Part shown: one piece after another, positions 10,252-18,400 of the stretch
Layout: every line of letters begins with the position of its first letter
Numbering within the stretch: position 1 is the stretch's first letter
Assembly (NCBI RefSeq): GCF_026559675.1
Contig: NZ_CP092891.1
Coordinates: 2,170,001 to 2,234,000, forward strand
Reading direction: 5' to 3'
Source of the DNA: Microbacterium oxydans
GTDB lineage: Bacteria; Actinomycetota; Actinomycetes; Actinomycetales; Microbacteriaceae
Length of the DNA stretch: 64,000 nt
The notes under the pieces: generated by a model
Told to the model about the DNA's origin: nothing
What the model saw: only the letters and a program-made list of their open reading frames with translations
The model's database searches: none
Program-made: the position numbers and the translations under genes

Positions 10252-11481
10252 CCGCGCGGGTTGACGCGCGACCGCGGTGAGCACTCCTCCCACGAGCGAC
10301 AGCACCGCGGCGGCGACGAAGACGAGCCAGAAGCCGCCGACGAGCGCGACCAGTCCCGCACCGAGGACGGGCCCGATCAGCTGCCCGAGCGCGGCCGTGA
10401 CGTTGACGATGCCGAGGTCCCGCGCGTGGTCCTGCTCATCGGGGAGCAGATCGGCGGCGAAGGCGAGTCCCACGGTCGAGAAGGCGCCGTAGCCGAGTCC
10501 CATCAGCGCGGCGGCCACCATCGTCATCTCGAACGTCGGCACGAGCGCGATCGCCACGCCGGACGCCGCCTGGACGACGGTCGCGGCCACGGTGAGCGTG
10601 CGGCGATTGCCGGTGCGGTCCGACACCAGTCCCGTGACCACCGAGGCGATCACCACGAAGACCGTGTAGACGATGATCAGCAGCAGCAGGTTGTCCTGCG
10701 CGACCGCGTTCGGCTGGCCGAGCCCGTGCAGCAGGAAGAACAGGAAGAGGGCCGTCCCGAGCGCGTTGCCGATGTTCGTCACCAGGCGGCCGGACAGCAT
10801 CCAGGCGAAGTCGCGGTCGCGCAGCGAGGCGAGGCGACGGCGCCCGACGGGCTTCGGGCGCATCGCCTCGGTGCTCGGCGGATCGGGCAGCAGCAGGGCG
10901 GTGACGGTGCCGACGACGGCGATCACCGCCGCCAGGAGCAGATACCCCTCGCGGATGCCGAGGCCGAGGAGCACCACGAGACCGACACCGACGACGATCC
11001 CGACGGCCTGGCTCGACCCGACCGCAGCGGAGGCGGCACCCCGCTGCGTCGACGGCAGCTGATCGGCGATGAGCGCCGTGAAGGCCGCGGAGGAGACGGC
11101 GACGCCGATCGACACGCCGACCCAGCCCGCGCCGACGGCCCACGGGCCGTCGGCATAGCCCGTGAGAACGAGGCAGACGGCCGTCAGCAGGACGCCGCCG
11201 ATCGCCCACGGACGACGACGGTGCCGCCCCGCGGCCACACGGTCGGAGAGCGCACCGGATGCCGGTCCCGCGATGATGCCCGCGAGTCCGCCGATCCCCA
11301 GCACGAGCCCCGACGACACGACTCCGCGGATCCAGTCGTCCTCCGGCGTGTCGAGCTGCAGCGGCAGGAGCAGCTGGACGGGCGTCAGCTGCACCGTCCA
11401 GATCGCGAGCCAGGCCAGAGTGAACAGCGACATCCATCGCGCACCCACCCGCACCGTGCGGGTCCCCGCCACCTCGGTCAT
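10246..11481 (-). CDS. MFS transporter, probable glycoside or sugar carrier
   Basis: A 411-residue polytopic protein with about twelve hydrophobic segments and the MFS loop motif GALSDRVAAGRHRRRPW between helices 2 and 3. The start at 11481 (MTEVAGTRTVRVGARW) overlaps the stop of the beta-glucosidase gene in an ATGA arrangement, so the two proteins are coupled. That pairing suggests uptake or exchange of a beta-glucoside or its product, which is inference. The 3' end overlaps the hydrolase gene on the other strand by six bases. Confidence 0.88.
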   Translation of the reverse strand: MTEVAGTRTVRVGARWMSLFTLAWLAIWTVQLTPVQLLLPLQLDTPEDDWIRGVVSSGLVLGIGGLAGIIAGPASGALSDRVAAGRHRRRPWAIGGVLLTAVCLVLTGYADGPWAVGAGWVGVSIGVAVSSAAFTALIADQLPSTQRGAASAAVGSSQAVGIVVGVGLVVLLGLGIREGYLLLAAVIAVVGTVTALLLPDPPSTEAMRPKPVGRRRLASLRDRDFAWMLSGRLVTNIGNALGTALFLFFLLHGLGQPNAVAQDNLLLLIIVYTVFVVIASVVTGLVSDRTGNRRTLTVAATVVQAASGVAIALVPTFEMTMVAAALMGLGYGAFSTVGLAFAADLLPDEQDHARDLGIVNVTAALGQLIGPVLGAGLVALVGGFWLVFVAAAVLSLVGGVLTAVARQPARS

Positions 11482-12869
11482 CGCGTCCCCTCCGTCACGG
11501 TCGTCGGCGTCGTCGCGGTCGTCGCGGTGCGCGAGCTCGTGATCAGCTCCCGGTACCAGTCGTACGAGGCTTTGGGTGTCCGCTGCCCCGTCTCGAAATC
11601 GACGTGCACGAGACCGAACCGCTGGGTGTATCCGTCCGCCCACTCCCAGTTGTCCAGGAGCGACCACACCGTGTACTCCTCGATCGGCACGCCGGCGTCG
11701 ATCGCCTCCCCGACGGCGGCGATGTGTCCGGACAGGTACGCGATCCGATCGGCATCCTCGACCCGGGTCGCCCGCTCCGGCTCCGGGAAGGACGCGCCGT
11801 TCTCTCCGATGATCACCGGCGGCAGGTGCGGGTGTCGCGTGTGCAGGTCGACGAGGAGATCGCGCAGTGCCTCGGGCATGATCGGCCATTCCGGGCCGAA
11901 GCCCGTGACCGGCACGCCCGGCGTCGGCACGATGTCGAATGGGATCGGACTGTCCGCCGCGGCCGCGGTGACCGTGGTCGGGTTGTAGAAGTTGATGCCG
12001 TAGAAGTCGATCGAACCCCCGATGGCGGCGAGGTCGCCGTCGTGCACCGGCATAGACGGCAGTCCCAGTGCCTCCAGGTCGGGATAGGCGCCGGCGAGGA
12101 GCGGCTCGCTGAAGACCCGATTGTGGATGAGGTCGTAGATCGCGGCGGCCTGCTGGTCCTCGGCCGAGTCATGCAGCGGCAGGACCCACGTGTGGTTGTT
12201 GACGAGTCCGACCGCGGTGGCGCCCCGTGAACGCAGCACGGCGGCCGCGCGGGCATGCGCCAGCAGCTGGTGGTGGGCGGTCGGCAGCGCGCCGAAGAGC
12301 AGCTGCTTCCCCGGCGCGAGAGCACCGACGGCATACCCCTGCAGCGTCGTCATCGCCGGCTCGTTCAGCGTGTACCAGTGCGCGACGCGGTCGCCGAGGC
12401 GGCCGGCAACGATCTCCGTGTAGTCGGCGAAGCGCTCCGCCGTGTCGCGCGCGAGCCAGCCTCCGTCGGCTTCGATCTCGCTCGGCATCTCCCAGTGGAA
12501 GAGCGTCGGGAACGGAGTGACGCCGGCGTCGAGGAGACGGTCGACCAGTCGCGAGTAGTGGTCGAGCGCACCTCCGTCCCCCTGCCCGCGGCCATCCGGC
12601 TGCACGCGCGCCCAGGGGATCGAGAACCGGTAGCGATCGAGTCCGAGACCGGCGGCGAGATCGACGTCCGCCTCCGGATGCCGGTAGCTGTCGCACGCGG
12701 GGTCCGCCGTCGACCCGTCGACGATCGCGCCCGGCCTTTCGAGGAAGTCGTCCCAGATGGATCGTCCGGTCTCCCCGGTGGGGCGCGACCCCTCGATCTG
12801 GAAGGCGGAGGTCGCGGCCGACCAGCGGAGCCCGGAGGGCGCGGACGGACGAACGGGTTCGGGGGTCAT
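11478..12869 (-). CDS. Glycoside hydrolase family 1 beta-glucosidase
   Basis: A 463-residue GH1 enzyme. It carries WSAATSAFQIEGS near the N-terminus, the acid/base motif in HWYTLNEPAMTT, and the nucleophile motif in VIIGENGASFPEP, followed by YTVWSLLDNWEWADGYTQRFGLVHVDF. These establish retaining beta-glycosidase chemistry in the cytoplasm; the exact sugar is unknown. The ATG at 12869 is chosen because AAGGAG lies seven bases upstream. Longer readings to 12971 have no such site and extend beyond the family's start. It is translated together with the MFS transporter, which overlaps its stop codon. Confidence 0.95.
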   Translation of the reverse strand: MTPEPVRPSAPSGLRWSAATSAFQIEGSRPTGETGRSIWDDFLERPGAIVDGSTADPACDSYRHPEADVDLAAGLGLDRYRFSIPWARVQPDGRGQGDGGALDHYSRLVDRLLDAGVTPFPTLFHWEMPSEIEADGGWLARDTAERFADYTEIVAGRLGDRVAHWYTLNEPAMTTLQGYAVGALAPGKQLLFGALPTAHHQLLAHARAAAVLRSRGATAVGLVNNHTWVLPLHDSAEDQQAAAIYDLIHNRVFSEPLLAGAYPDLEALGLPSMPVHDGDLAAIGGSIDFYGINFYNPTTVTAAAADSPIPFDIVPTPGVPVTGFGPEWPIMPEALRDLLVDLHTRHPHLPPVIIGENGASFPEPERATRVEDADRIAYLSGHIAAVGEAIDAGVPIEEYTVWSLLDNWEWADGYTQRFGLVHVDFETGQRTPKASYDWYRELITSSRTATTATTPTTVTEGTR

Positions 12870-12981
12870 GTGGCTCCTTGACATCAGTGTCGGGATAGTG
12901 ATGATTCTGCACCCGGTACCATCGAAAGCGCGACCGAGTCTCGCATTCTCGGTGCCGTTTCGCGCGAGCACCCCGTCTGCT

Positions 12982-12987
12982 GGTAGA
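12982..12987 (+). promoter_or_regulatory. Candidate -10 box of rpsT
   Basis: TAGACT in the context TGGTAGACTC predicts a leader of about 98 bases for rpsT. An upstream TTGACA at 12878-12883 with a weaker ATGATT 17 bases on is an alternative promoter. Confidence 0.4.
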
Positions 12988-13091
12988 CTCGACTCTTGGC
13001 TTGCGTGTGGGTTCTTCCCTCACGACCGCTGTGCAGCAGCCCTCTTCTGCTGCCGGCATTCCGAACACTCCTGTACAGAAAGCGTCCACAC

Positions 13092-13352
13092 GTGGCAAAC
13101 ATCAAGTCGCAGATCAAGCGCAACAAGACCAACGAGAAGGCTCACGAGCGCAACAAGGCCGTGAAGAGCGAGCTCAAGACGCTCATCCGCTCGACCCGCA
13201 CGGCCGTCACCGCCGGCGACAAGGCTGCCGCCGAGGCCGGCCTGAAGAAGGCTGCCGTCAAGCTCGACAAGGCCGTCAGCAAGGGCGTCCTGCACAAGAA
13301 CCAGGCATCGAACCGCAAGTCGGCTCTCGCCAAGCAGGTCGCTTCTCTCTGA
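13092..13352 (+). CDS. rpsT: 30S ribosomal protein S20
   Basis: An 86-residue basic protein, the normal length for S20. It begins [21 protein letters not shown] and ends in the helical [13 protein letters not shown], both characteristic. S20 binds 16S rRNA early in assembly of the small subunit. A GTG start at 13092 gives the exact family N-terminus; readings to 12996 add unrelated sequence. The gene stands alone, with a long leader and a strong terminator immediately downstream. Confidence 0.97.
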   Translation: MANIKSQIKRNKTNEKAHERNKAVKSELKTLIRSTRTAVTAGDKAAAEAGLKKAAVKLDKAVSKGVLHKNQASNRKSALAKQVASL

Positions 13353-13368
13353 GTCGAGACCTCTGAGA

Positions 13369-13398
13369 AAGGCCCGTCCCGTTTTCGGGGCGGGCCTT
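13369..13398 (+). terminator. rpsT terminator
   Basis: A 12-bp stem (AAGGCCCGTCCC at 13369-13380 with GGGGCGGGCCTT at 13387-13398, one G-T wobble) with a six-base loop, followed by TCTTCGTTCT, sits 16 bases after the rpsT stop. Confidence 0.9.
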
Positions 13399-13453
13399 CT
13401 TCGTTCTCCGGGTCGCGCCGAGCAGCAGATCGGGTCGTCCCGTGCGTCGTCGG

Positions 13454-14491
13454 CTACTCGCCGAAGGGCTGGCGCGTGGCGATGACCGTGACCATGCGCT
13501 CGAGCGCGAAGATCGGGTCGCGGGCCGCACCCTTGACCTCGCCGTCAGCACGCGCCGTCGCCTGGATCGCCATGCCGAGCGACCGCTCGTTCCAGCCGGC
13601 CAGGTCACGGCGGGCCCGGTCGACCTGCCAGTCCTTCATCCCCAGACGCTGTGCGAGCTGTCGACTCGGCTCTCGGTTCCCGGCGACGCGGGCCATGGTG
13701 CGGAGCTTCATCGCGAAGGCCGCGACCATGGGCACCGGGTCGGCGCCGGACGAGAGAGCATGGCGGAGGGCGATGAGCGCCTCGCCGTAGCGCCCCGCGA
13801 TGGCGGTGTCGGCGACCACGAATGCCGAGACCTCGACCCGGCCGCCGTAGTACTTGGTGACGACCTCTTCCGTGATGTCGCCTTCGACGTCGCCGATGAG
13901 CTGCTGACAGGCGGCCGCCAGCTCGGTCAGGTCGTCGGCGAACGCGGAGACCAGCGCGCGCAGGGCCGGAGGGGCGATGCGCTTCTTGGCCGTGCGGAAC
14001 TCCCCGGCAGCGAAGTCGACGCGGTCGCCGTCGCGCTTGATCGCCGGACACGCGATCTCGATGCCCCCACCCGTGCCGGCGCGAAGAGCGTCGAGGAGCT
14101 TCTTGCCGCGCACGCTCGCACCGGTGTGCCGGAGCACGACCGTCGCCCCCTCCTGGGGGTTGTCGAGGTACGACACGGCCTCCTGGATGAAGGCGTCGGA
14201 GCACTTCTCCACACCGGACACACGTACTAGGCGCGGTTCGCCGAAGAGCGACGGAGAGGTGAGCGAGAGCAGCGTGCCGGGCGCGTAGTCATCGGCGCGG
14301 ACATCGCTCACTTCGAGGGCAGGGTCTTCGGCGCGCAGGTAGTCGCGGACTCCGGCGATCGCCCGCTCCGCGCAGACCTCTTCGGGACCGGAGACGAGCA
14401 CGATCGGCGCGGGATGCGGCTCGCGCCACGACACCTGGGGGATCTTGGTGGGCTTCGCGCCACCGCGGGAAGAGGGACGCGAAGCTGCCAT
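13454..14491 (-). CDS. holA: DNA polymerase III delta subunit
   Basis: A 345-residue clamp-loader delta subunit. The N-terminal PIVLVSGPEEVCAERAIAGVRDYL matches the start of the AAA-like domain, and the C-terminal collar domain includes VPMVAAFAMKLRTMARVAG. Delta opens the beta sliding clamp as part of the DnaX complex. Although it has an ATPase-like fold, delta normally lacks a functional Walker A, as here. The gene follows comEC, an arrangement found in many bacteria. A TAGGCT box ends exactly six bases before the ATG and no ribosome site is present, so holA is probably also transcribed on its own as a leaderless mRNA. Confidence 0.9.
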   Translation of the reverse strand: MAASRPSSRGGAKPTKIPQVSWREPHPAPIVLVSGPEEVCAERAIAGVRDYLRAEDPALEVSDVRADDYAPGTLLSLTSPSLFGEPRLVRVSGVEKCSDAFIQEAVSYLDNPQEGATVVLRHTGASVRGKKLLDALRAGTGGGIEIACPAIKRDGDRVDFAAGEFRTAKKRIAPPALRALVSAFADDLTELAAACQQLIGDVEGDITEEVVTKYYGGRVEVSAFVVADTAIAGRYGEALIALRHALSSGADPVPMVAAFAMKLRTMARVAGNREPSRQLAQRLGMKDWQVDRARRDLAGWNERSLGMAIQATARADGEVKGAARDPIFALERMVTVIATRQPFGE

Positions 14492-14497
14492 GGATCC

Positions 14498-14503
14498 AGC
14501 CTA
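14498..14503 (-). promoter_or_regulatory. -10 box of holA, leaderless geometry
   Basis: TAGGCT on the minus strand ends six bases before the ATG at 14491. It lies in the short gap after comEC, giving holA a private promoter. Confidence 0.6.
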
Positions 14504-14534
14504 CCGGCGGTCGCCGACACCGCTCCCCTCCCGG

Positions 14535-16862
14535 TCACGGCGGGGCCCGCTCGGTCCAGACCTGTAGTTCTCCGTCGTGGAGGCCGAGCAGGATGCGCCC
14601 GTGCTGGTCCGTGCGCAGCGTGCGCGCACCGGTCGCACCCAGAAGGTCGAGGGTCTCCGTGCGCGGATGGCCGTAGTCGTTGTCCGCGCCCACGCTGACG
14701 AGAGCCGCACGCGCCTGCACCGCCTCGTAGAGCTCCGGAGCCTGATCGGCGCTGCCGTGGTGGGAGACCTTGACGACGTCGTACCGGCCGAGCCCGGCCG
14801 TGCGCAGCAGCATGCGCTGGGGTGCCGCAGAGAGGTCACCGAGATGGATCGAACGGGGTACACCTCCGCCGTCGAACTCCATCACCACGCTCGCGTCGTT
14901 GCCCTCGGGAAATGCCACTGCGTGCGGCTGCGGCCAGAGGACGCGCCACGCCGCCGTGCCGAGCATGCCGTGCTGACCGGCGGATGCCTGATGGAGCTGT
15001 GCCCCTGCGGACGCGAGGTCGTCGAGGAGACGTCGTTCGTCGTCTTCGACCACGGGGCCGTGGAGAACCAGTCCCACCCGGCCGCGGACCGCGGCCACCC
15101 CGCCGACATGGTCGAGGTCGTAGTGCGTGAGAACCAGTAGATCGATGCGATCGACACCGAGGGACCTCAGGCAGCCCGACAGCGGCCCGGGATCGGGTCC
15201 CGCATCGATCAGCGCCACTCTGGTCTCGGAGCGCACCAGCACGGCGTCGCCCTGCCCGACGTCGCAGGCGGCGATCGCCCACCCGTCGGGTGCTGTCGCT
15301 GTGGCCAGCGGCCCGTCGAGGAGCATGCGCGACCCCGCGAGCGAGAGCACGACGATGAGGACGGCCGCCGCTCCCCGGTGCACGATCCGCATTCCCCGTC
15401 CGGACGGCGCGTTCCGCGGCGAGCGGGCGAACCGGATCAGGACGATCGCGACGCACGCGCTGACGAGGGCGACGAGGACGGAGCTCGGGAGCCCCGCCGG
15501 CAGCAGCAACTGTGCGCCGGGCAGTCGTGCCGTCGTCGTGGCGGTCGTCGCGATCCACGCAGCCGGAAGCCAGGCGGACGACGCGAGCAGATCCGCGAGC
15601 ACGGGCACCGGTGCGGCCAGGCACGCGAGCAGGCCGATCACGGTCGCGATCGGGGCGGCGGGCGCGGCGATCAGATTCGCGGCGACACCGATCAACGACT
15701 GCTGCTCGGAGAAGAGCGCGATGATCGGGCCGCAGGCCAGCTGGGCGGCGAGCGGGACCGCGACGGCCAGCGCCACCGGCTCCGGCATCACCCGGCTCAA
15801 CCCCCGTGAGAGCGGCGGCGCGAGCAGGATCAGGGCACCCGACGCCGCGACCGACAGCGCGAACCCGGGCGTGGCCGCCAGCCACGGGTCGGCCAGCAGG
15901 ATCCCGACCGCACACAGCGAGAGCATGCCGGCACCCGCGCTCGGTCTGCCCGACAGCACCGTCAGCATGCCCACGGCGGCCATGACCGCCGCTCGCACCA
16001 CGCTCGGCTCCGGGGTCACCAGGACCACGAATGCGGCCAGGCCGGCGACGGCCACGACCACCCGTAAGCCTCGTCCTCCTCCGCAGCACGCCGTCAGCCA
16101 GAAGAGCGCGCCGACCACAATGGCGCAGTTCGCTCCGCTGACCGCGGTCAGGTGACTGAGGCCGCTGGTGCGCATGTCGGCGTTCAGCTCCGGTGTCACC
16201 GCGCGGGTGTCGCCGACGGCGAGTCCGGGGAGCAGCCCGGCGCCGGGCTCGGGCAACTCCGACGACCGCTCGACGAAGCCACGCTTGAGGGTCGCTGCGA
16301 TGCCGAACACCCCGCCCGCGGGCTGAGTGATCTCGGCACGACTCGCGTAGACCACGAGCACCGAATGCTCGCCGGCATCCGTCGCCTCGGCCTCACCCAC
16401 CACGCGCACCACCGCCCCGAGATCGAACCCCTCTACCGGTTCGACCCCGATACGCACCGGCGCGCTCGACGAGGCCGTCTCCCCCGGGGAGCCGAGCGTC
16501 GTCGTCGTCGCCTCGATCCAGAGGCGTCCGTCCTGACCGACCGAGGCGGATGAGGTGAGTTCCGCGATGAGCTCCACGACCCGACCGCCCCACGATGCGG
16601 CGTACTCGCGCGCAGGGAGCACCGACCCCACCGTCGCCGCGATCCCCGCCGCCACGACGAGGATCACGACCGCCAACCCGCCGTAGGCGGACGCCACCCC
16701 ACCACGGCACCGCCGAGAGGTGAGAGCGGCCAGCACCGCTACTGCCGCGAGACCGCAGCCGGTCGCGCACGCCCAGGACGCCGAGGGGATGAACACGCAC
16801 AGCAAGGCGGCTCCCCAGCCCGCCGACGCGAGCGGGAGCAGACGGAAATCACGCCGTCTCAT
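14535..16862 (-). CDS. comEC: ComEC/Rec2 DNA-uptake channel protein
   Basis: A 775-residue protein with the three-part ComEC layout. It has N-terminal membrane segments and an extracytoplasmic region, a central Competence domain rich in helices (HLTAVSGANCAIVVGALFWL is the conserved family motif), and a C-terminal metallo-beta-lactamase-like domain (VLTHYDLDHVGG and KVSHHGSADQAPE). In naturally competent bacteria ComEC carries single-stranded DNA across the membrane. It starts four bases after comEA. No other competence genes are in the window, so competence itself is not shown. Confidence 0.93.
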   Translation of the reverse strand: MRRRDFRLLPLASAGWGAALLCVFIPSASWACATGCGLAAVAVLAALTSRRCRGGVASAYGGLAVVILVVAAGIAATVGSVLPAREYAASWGGRVVELIAELTSSASVGQDGRLWIEATTTTLGSPGETASSSAPVRIGVEPVEGFDLGAVVRVVGEAEATDAGEHSVLVVYASRAEITQPAGGVFGIAATLKRGFVERSSELPEPGAGLLPGLAVGDTRAVTPELNADMRTSGLSHLTAVSGANCAIVVGALFWLTACCGGGRGLRVVVAVAGLAAFVVLVTPEPSVVRAAVMAAVGMLTVLSGRPSAGAGMLSLCAVGILLADPWLAATPGFALSVAASGALILLAPPLSRGLSRVMPEPVALAVAVPLAAQLACGPIIALFSEQQSLIGVAANLIAAPAAPIATVIGLLACLAAPVPVLADLLASSAWLPAAWIATTATTTARLPGAQLLLPAGLPSSVLVALVSACVAIVLIRFARSPRNAPSGRGMRIVHRGAAAVLIVVLSLAGSRMLLDGPLATATAPDGWAIAACDVGQGDAVLVRSETRVALIDAGPDPGPLSGCLRSLGVDRIDLLVLTHYDLDHVGGVAAVRGRVGLVLHGPVVEDDERRLLDDLASAGAQLHQASAGQHGMLGTAAWRVLWPQPHAVAFPEGNDASVVMEFDGGGVPRSIHLGDLSAAPQRMLLRTAGLGRYDVVKVSHHGSADQAPELYEAVQARAALVSVGADNDYGHPRTETLDLLGATGARTLRTDQHGRILLGLHDGELQVWTERAPP

Positions 16863-16866
16863 CCCC

Positions 16867-17490
16867 TCACACCCTCACCCCGTCGCGCAGACCCGCGAGC
16901 AGCTTCTCTCCGATGCCCGGCACCGCGAGCAGGTCGTCGACCGCGCGGAAGCGCCCGTTCTCCTCACGCCAGGAGATGATTCGCTCGGCCAGCGCGGGTC
17001 CGATACGCGGCAGTGTCTCCAGGGCCGCCTGGTCCGCGGTGTTGAGGTCGATGCGTCCATCGCCCGGAGGGGCCGCACCCGGCGTACCCGGCGCTGCACC
17101 GACGGTCGGCACCATGACCTGCTCCCCGTCCTCGAGCACCCGCGCCAGGTTGACCGCGGCGAGGTCAGCGTCGTCGGTCGTCCCACCCGCGGCGGCCAGC
17201 GCATCGACGAGACGGGCATCCAGCTCGAGCACGTAGAGCCCGGGACGCGCGACCGCGCCCAGGACATGCACGTAGAGCTCCCCCGTCGGCTCCCCGGTCG
17301 CGCCGGCATCCGTCAGTGGCACGGACTCCATCGGCGCCGACTGACCACGCAGGATGCCGAGCCCCACCGCGGCGGACAGCACGACCAGGGCGAGGACCAC
17401 CGCGGCACCGATGCTGAGGCGCAATCGGCGTCGCTGCGGAGGTACTGGCGGTGGTGATGCTGGCGATGGAGGTGCGGACTGCGATGCCAT
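16867..17490 (-). CDS. comEA: ComEA-like DNA-binding receptor
   Basis: A 207-residue membrane-anchored protein with a cytoplasmic N-terminus and one membrane helix (about residues 26-48). These are followed by an SLBB-like region (LYVHVLGAVARPGLYVLELDARLVDAL) and a C-terminal helix-hairpin-helix pair (IDLNTADQAALETLPRIGPALAERI). The HhH module binds double-stranded DNA and hands it to ComEC. The start at 17490 is supported by a TAGCGT box six bases upstream, with no ribosome site. It forms a two-gene unit with comEC. Confidence 0.93.
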   Translation of the reverse strand: MASQSAPPSPASPPPVPPQRRRLRLSIGAAVVLALVVLSAAVGLGILRGQSAPMESVPLTDAGATGEPTGELYVHVLGAVARPGLYVLELDARLVDALAAAGGTTDDADLAAVNLARVLEDGEQVMVPTVGAAPGTPGAAPPGDGRIDLNTADQAALETLPRIGPALAERIISWREENGRFRAVDDLLAVPGIGEKLLAGLRDGVRV

Positions 17491-17496
17491 CCGGCC

Positions 17497-17502
17497 ACGC
17501 TA
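17497..17502 (-). promoter_or_regulatory. -10 box of comEA-comEC, leaderless geometry
   Basis: TAGCGT on the minus strand ends six bases before the comEA ATG at 17490. Confidence 0.5.
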
Positions 17503-17695
17503 GGAGGACCGTCACACCGCCCCGCGCCCCGAACCCCTGACCGGTGCACAACCCGCCGACTTCTCACGCCGTGCAGAGCCAGCCGGCACGGAGTTGCGGC
17601 GAGGGGCGCAGTCCCGCGAACATCGTCCTCGAGGGCGACCCGGATACATCCACCGACGGACTCCGCTGCCGTGCGGTCTCCGTACCGTCGAAGGT

Positions 17696-18330
17696 ATGCC
17701 CTCTTCTCGTGTCTCCGCACAGATCGTCGTGCCCCTGACACTCGTCGCCGGACTCGCCGTCCTCCTGGCGATCGTCCCCCTCCCCGGAAGCCTGAGCGTG
17801 CTGAGCACGCGCTGGCTGGGTTCCGTGGGGGCACGGGTCCCCGGCATCGAGGTGATCTCCGAAGCGGGCCTGCTGCTGCTCGCCGCGGCCACGGCAGCCG
17901 CCCTCGCCCACGCGTGGTGGCGCGACGCCGGGAAGCGACCCCGTGTCGTCGTCGCAGGCGCGGGCGTCGTTCTCGCCTACCTCCTCAGCGAGGGCGAAAG
18001 ATCGTCTTCGCGCAGCCGCGGCCCTGCGCGATCTGGCCGATCTCGGGCGAGTGCCCGCCTCCGGGAGACTGGTCGCTCCCTTCGAACCATGCCACGCTCG
18101 CGTTCGGAGCCGCCGCCGTGATCGCTCTCGTCGTGCATCGCACATGGATGACGTGGTCGGCGATCGCCCTGGCGGCCGTGGTCGCCCTCGGTCGCGTCGC
18201 ACAGGGCGTCCACTACGTCCACGACGTCGCCCTGGGCGCGGTGCTCGGGGTGACTGTGCCCGTGCTCGCAGTCCTCGTCGTCGAGGTCGTCCGCGATGCG
18301 CGCGGGCGCCCCACCGAACGACGGGGATGA
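17696..18330 (+). pseudogene. PAP2-family phosphatase interrupted by a one-base frameshift
   Basis: The first frame from ATG 17696 encodes a signal-anchor and membrane helices up to LLSEGE near 17998. The family motifs continue in the -1 frame: KIVFAQPRP (the KX6RP motif), PSNHATL (the SNH motif) and GRVAQGVHYVHDVALG (the third motif), ending at 18330. One base is missing in or next to the AAA run at 17997-17999. PAP2 enzymes dephosphorylate lipid phosphates such as undecaprenyl diphosphate at the outer membrane face. The shift removes every catalytic residue. A TACCGT box seven bases before the ATG suggests the gene was recently functional. A sequencing error is equally possible; a programmed shift is unlikely because no slippery heptamer is present. 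Confidence 0.85.
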
Positions 18331-18380
18331 CGCCGCAGGCCCACGGCACGCGGTGAGGCGTGCGTCGTGGGCCTGCGGCG
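18331..18380 (-). terminator. Bidirectional terminator between the PAP2 gene and leuS
   Basis: A perfect 15-bp inverted repeat (CGCCGCAGGCCCACG at 18331-18345 with its complement at 18366-18380) lies between two convergent genes and can serve both. Confidence 0.85.
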
Positions 18381-18400
18381 GACGTCGGTGTCTGGGCGGG

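Noticed and set aside
12878..12906. TTGACA at 12878 as the main rpsT promoter
   Set aside because: The -35 is perfect, but the matching -10 (ATGATT) is poor and the TTGACA overlaps the start region of the GH1 gene. TAGACT at 12982 is at least as likely.
17990..18002. Programmed -1 frameshift in the PAP2 gene
   Set aside because: No X XXY YYZ slippery heptamer is present and re-pairing of the P-site tRNA would be poor. A plain deletion or sequencing error is simpler.
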